The notes below the pieces were generated by a model. The model was not told the DNA's origin, made no database searches, and was given only the letters and a program-made list of their open reading frames with translations. Of a stretch of DNA of 64,000 nt, positions 62,456 to 64,000 are shown piece after piece. The stretch's first letter is position 1. Every line of letters starts with the position of its first letter. The stretch spans positions 1 through 64,000 of the forward strand of contig CAWAZU010000037.1 in NCBI GenBank assembly GCA_963786445.1, written 5' to 3'. The stretch is from JAFKFJ01 sp963786445 (lineage in GTDB: Bacteria; Pseudomonadota; Alphaproteobacteria; Acetobacterales; Acetobacteraceae). Position numbers and translations under genes: made by a program.

Positions 62456-64000
62456 ATGACCGACGCACCGCACTTTCGCTACGATCTCGCGTTCGAACGA
62501 AACCTTGGGTGGATCACCGAAGCCGAGCAGCTTGCCCTTCGCGGCAAATGCGTTGCGATCGCCGGCCTGGGCGGCGTTGGCGGGGTCCATCTGCTGACGC
62601 TGGCGCGACTCGGGATCGGCGCATTCCATATCGCGGACTTCGACACATTCAGCGTCGCCAACTTCAATCGGCAGATTGGTGCGACAGTCCAGACCATCGG
62701 TCGCCCGAAGGTCGACGTGCTCGATGAAATGGCGCGCGCCATCAACCCGGAGCTCCGGATACGGCGGTTCGACACGGGGGTCACAACCGAGAACATCGAC
62801 CGGTTCCTGGACGGTGTGGATCTGTTCGTGGATGGCTTTGACTTTTTCGTCATCGACATGCGCCGCCAGGTCTTCAGCCGTTGCAGGGAACTGGGCATTC
62901 CGGCGGTCACGGCCGCACCCGTCGGCCTGGGAACGGCATTCCTGGCGTTCACGCCCCGGGGGATGACATTCGAGGACTATTTCCGGCTGGAGGGACACCG
63001 GGAGAACGAGCAGTACCTTCGCTTTCTCCTGGGTCTCACGCCCAAGGGCCTGCATCGCGGATATCTGATGGATCGCACGCGGGTCGATCTGGCCGCACAG
63101 CAGGTCCCCTCGACGATCGCCGGCTGCCAGCTTAGCGCGGGCGTCGCGGCGGTCATGGCGATCAAGTTGCTGCTCGGACGGGGCGATGTGAAGGCCGCAC
63201 CGTACCACCATCACTTCGACGCCTATCGCGCCAAGCTCTCGGTCACCAGGCTGACGTTCGGGAACGCCGGACCGATCCAGCGGCTCAAACTTGCCTTTGC
63301 CCGGAAGGCTTTCGCCGGAATGGTGCAGCGCGCGCCGGCTGGCGATCCCGAAATCGCCCAGTCGCCGATTGCGGAAATCCTGCGCGCCGCGCGCTGGGCA
63401 CCGAGCGGCGACAATGCGCAGCCGTGGCGTTTCGAACTGCTCGGCGACGACGCCGTCGCCGTCCGCCTGACGAAGCCGGACGCTGACAATGTCTACGAAT
63501 ATCGCAACGGCGAACCGCTGCTGCTCGCCGGCGGCATGCTCCTGGAGAGCCTGCGTATCGCTGCGACCGCGCACGGCAGGACCATGGAGTGGCGGCACGA
63601 AGGCTCCGGCTGGCCCGACCGCATCGTCGTGCGTTTCGCGCCGGTGCCGGGTCTGGAAGTTGACGTTCTCAACTCTTATCTCGGGCTGCGATCGGTGAAT
63701 CGCCGGCCCTACCGGATGCGGCCGCTCCACGAACAGGAGCAGGCTGCGCTGAAGGGTGCGCTCGGCGACCGGCTCGTCCTCGACTGGTATCCCCGGCTGG
63801 TGCAGCGTGGGCAATTCGCGTGGCTCAGCGCTCGGGCGACTGATATCAGACTGCGCGCGCCGGAAACTTTTCCAACGCACCAGCGGGTCGTCGATTGGCA
63901 GCGCATGCTCAGCCCCACCGGCGTTCCCGCCGGCGCGCTGGGCCTCGGCCGCCCGACGCTCGTGCTGATGCGCTGGGCCATGCGGAGCTGGCCGCGGATG
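62456..64000 (+). CDS. ThiF/E1-like adenylyltransferase fused to a nitroreductase domain (partial)
   Basis: Open from the ATG at 62456 to the window end (515 residues, no stop), so the 3' end is missing. Residues ~1-250 are an E1/ThiF fold: VAIAGLGGVGGVHLLTLARL (nucleotide-binding loop), FHIADFDTFSVANFNRQIGA with the Asp and Arg-Gln pair, and VPSTIAGCQLSAGVAAVMAI. Residues from ~295 are nitroreductase-like: SPIAEILRAARWAPSGDNAQ followed by PWRFELLGDD, the FMN-binding start of that family, then LLLAGGMLLESLRIAA. ThiF-nitroreductase fusions are known and thought to activate and reduce a peptide or acyl substrate; the substrate is unknown. Confidence 0.85.
   Translation, partial: MTDAPHFRYDLAFERNLGWITEAEQLALRGKCVAIAGLGGVGGVHLLTLARLGIGAFHIADFDTFSVANFNRQIGATVQTIGRPKVDVLDEMARAINPELRIRRFDTGVTTENIDRFLDGVDLFVDGFDFFVIDMRRQVFSRCRELGIPAVTAAPVGLGTAFLAFTPRGMTFEDYFRLEGHRENEQYLRFLLGLTPKGLHRGYLMDRTRVDLAAQQVPSTIAGCQLSAGVAAVMAIKLLLGRGDVKAAPYHHHFDAYRAKLSVTRLTFGNAGPIQRLKLAFARKAFAGMVQRAPAGDPEIAQSPIAEILRAARWAPSGDNAQPWRFELLGDDAVAVRLTKPDADNVYEYRNGEPLLLAGGMLLESLRIAATAHGRTMEWRHEGSGWPDRIVVRFAPVPGLEVDVLNSYLGLRSVNRRPYRMRPLHEQEQAALKGALGDRLVLDWYPRLVQRGQFAWLSARATDIRLRAPETFPTHQRVVDWQRMLSPTGVPAGALGLGRPTLVLMRWAMRSWPRM

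Overview
The window is high-GC, tightly packed alphaproteobacterial chromosome, most likely Acetobacteraceae/Rhodospirillales. This rests on the F1 ATP synthase operon (atpH-A-G-D), the priA / fructose-6-phosphate aldolase / DUF484 / xerC neighbourhood, a mutasome cassette (imuA-imuB-dnaE2) under an alphaproteobacterial GTTC-N7-GTTC LexA box, and several DUF families common in that group. No rRNA, tRNA, CRISPR array, phage or insertion sequence is visible. At least fifteen coding frames, including those of essential genes, are broken by what mostly look like single-base insertions, usually inside short inverted repeats. I read these as sequencing or assembly errors and annotate the genes as single units.

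Layout. 1-4.4 kb: atp operon (minus), cut at the window edge. 4.6-6.9 kb: a Pro/Ala-rich repeat-family gene, a broken exported protein, a vapC remnant and an intact vapBC pair. 6.9-11.4 kb: priA (minus), then fsa, DUF484 and xerC (plus). 11.6-18.9 kb: a polyamine/iron-type ABC transporter with a fused double permease, in one run with enoyl-CoA hydratase, acyl-CoA synthetase and class II aldolase genes. 19.3-20.6 kb: a GH16-like glycoside hydrolase without a visible signal peptide. 20.8-26.1 kb: a compact cluster of small DUF5132-like membrane proteins, HMA-like proteins and a P-type ATPase with an HMA-like N-terminus and SERCA-like ion-site residues. This is my best candidate for an undescribed system; its layout recalls ferrosome (fez) operons, but the ATPase type differs.

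26.2-45 kb: an accessory envelope region holding an outer-membrane barrel protein, two YSC84-like exported proteins, two AraC regulators, an arylsulfatase, a pqiB-pqiC-pqiA transport operon, and exported or membrane proteins of the DUF2092, DUF3300, DUF2950 and RT0821/Lpp0805 types. A shared element, CTATGCAGATT or a close variant, lies upstream of at least seven of these genes and probably marks one regulon.

45.1-54.5 kb: a catabolic locus with an amidohydrolase, a sugar-type ABC transporter, and a divergent CitE-like lyase / CaiB CoA-transferase / GntR / isochorismatase / PuuE-like deacetylase operon, with the palindrome TAATATATTA between the divergent halves. 54.6-60.3 kb: SOS mutagenesis cassette. 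60.5-61.0 kb: second copy of the Pro/Ala-rich repeat-family gene. 61.5-64 kb: a PEP-CTERM protein and the 5' part of a ThiF-nitroreductase fusion running off the window.
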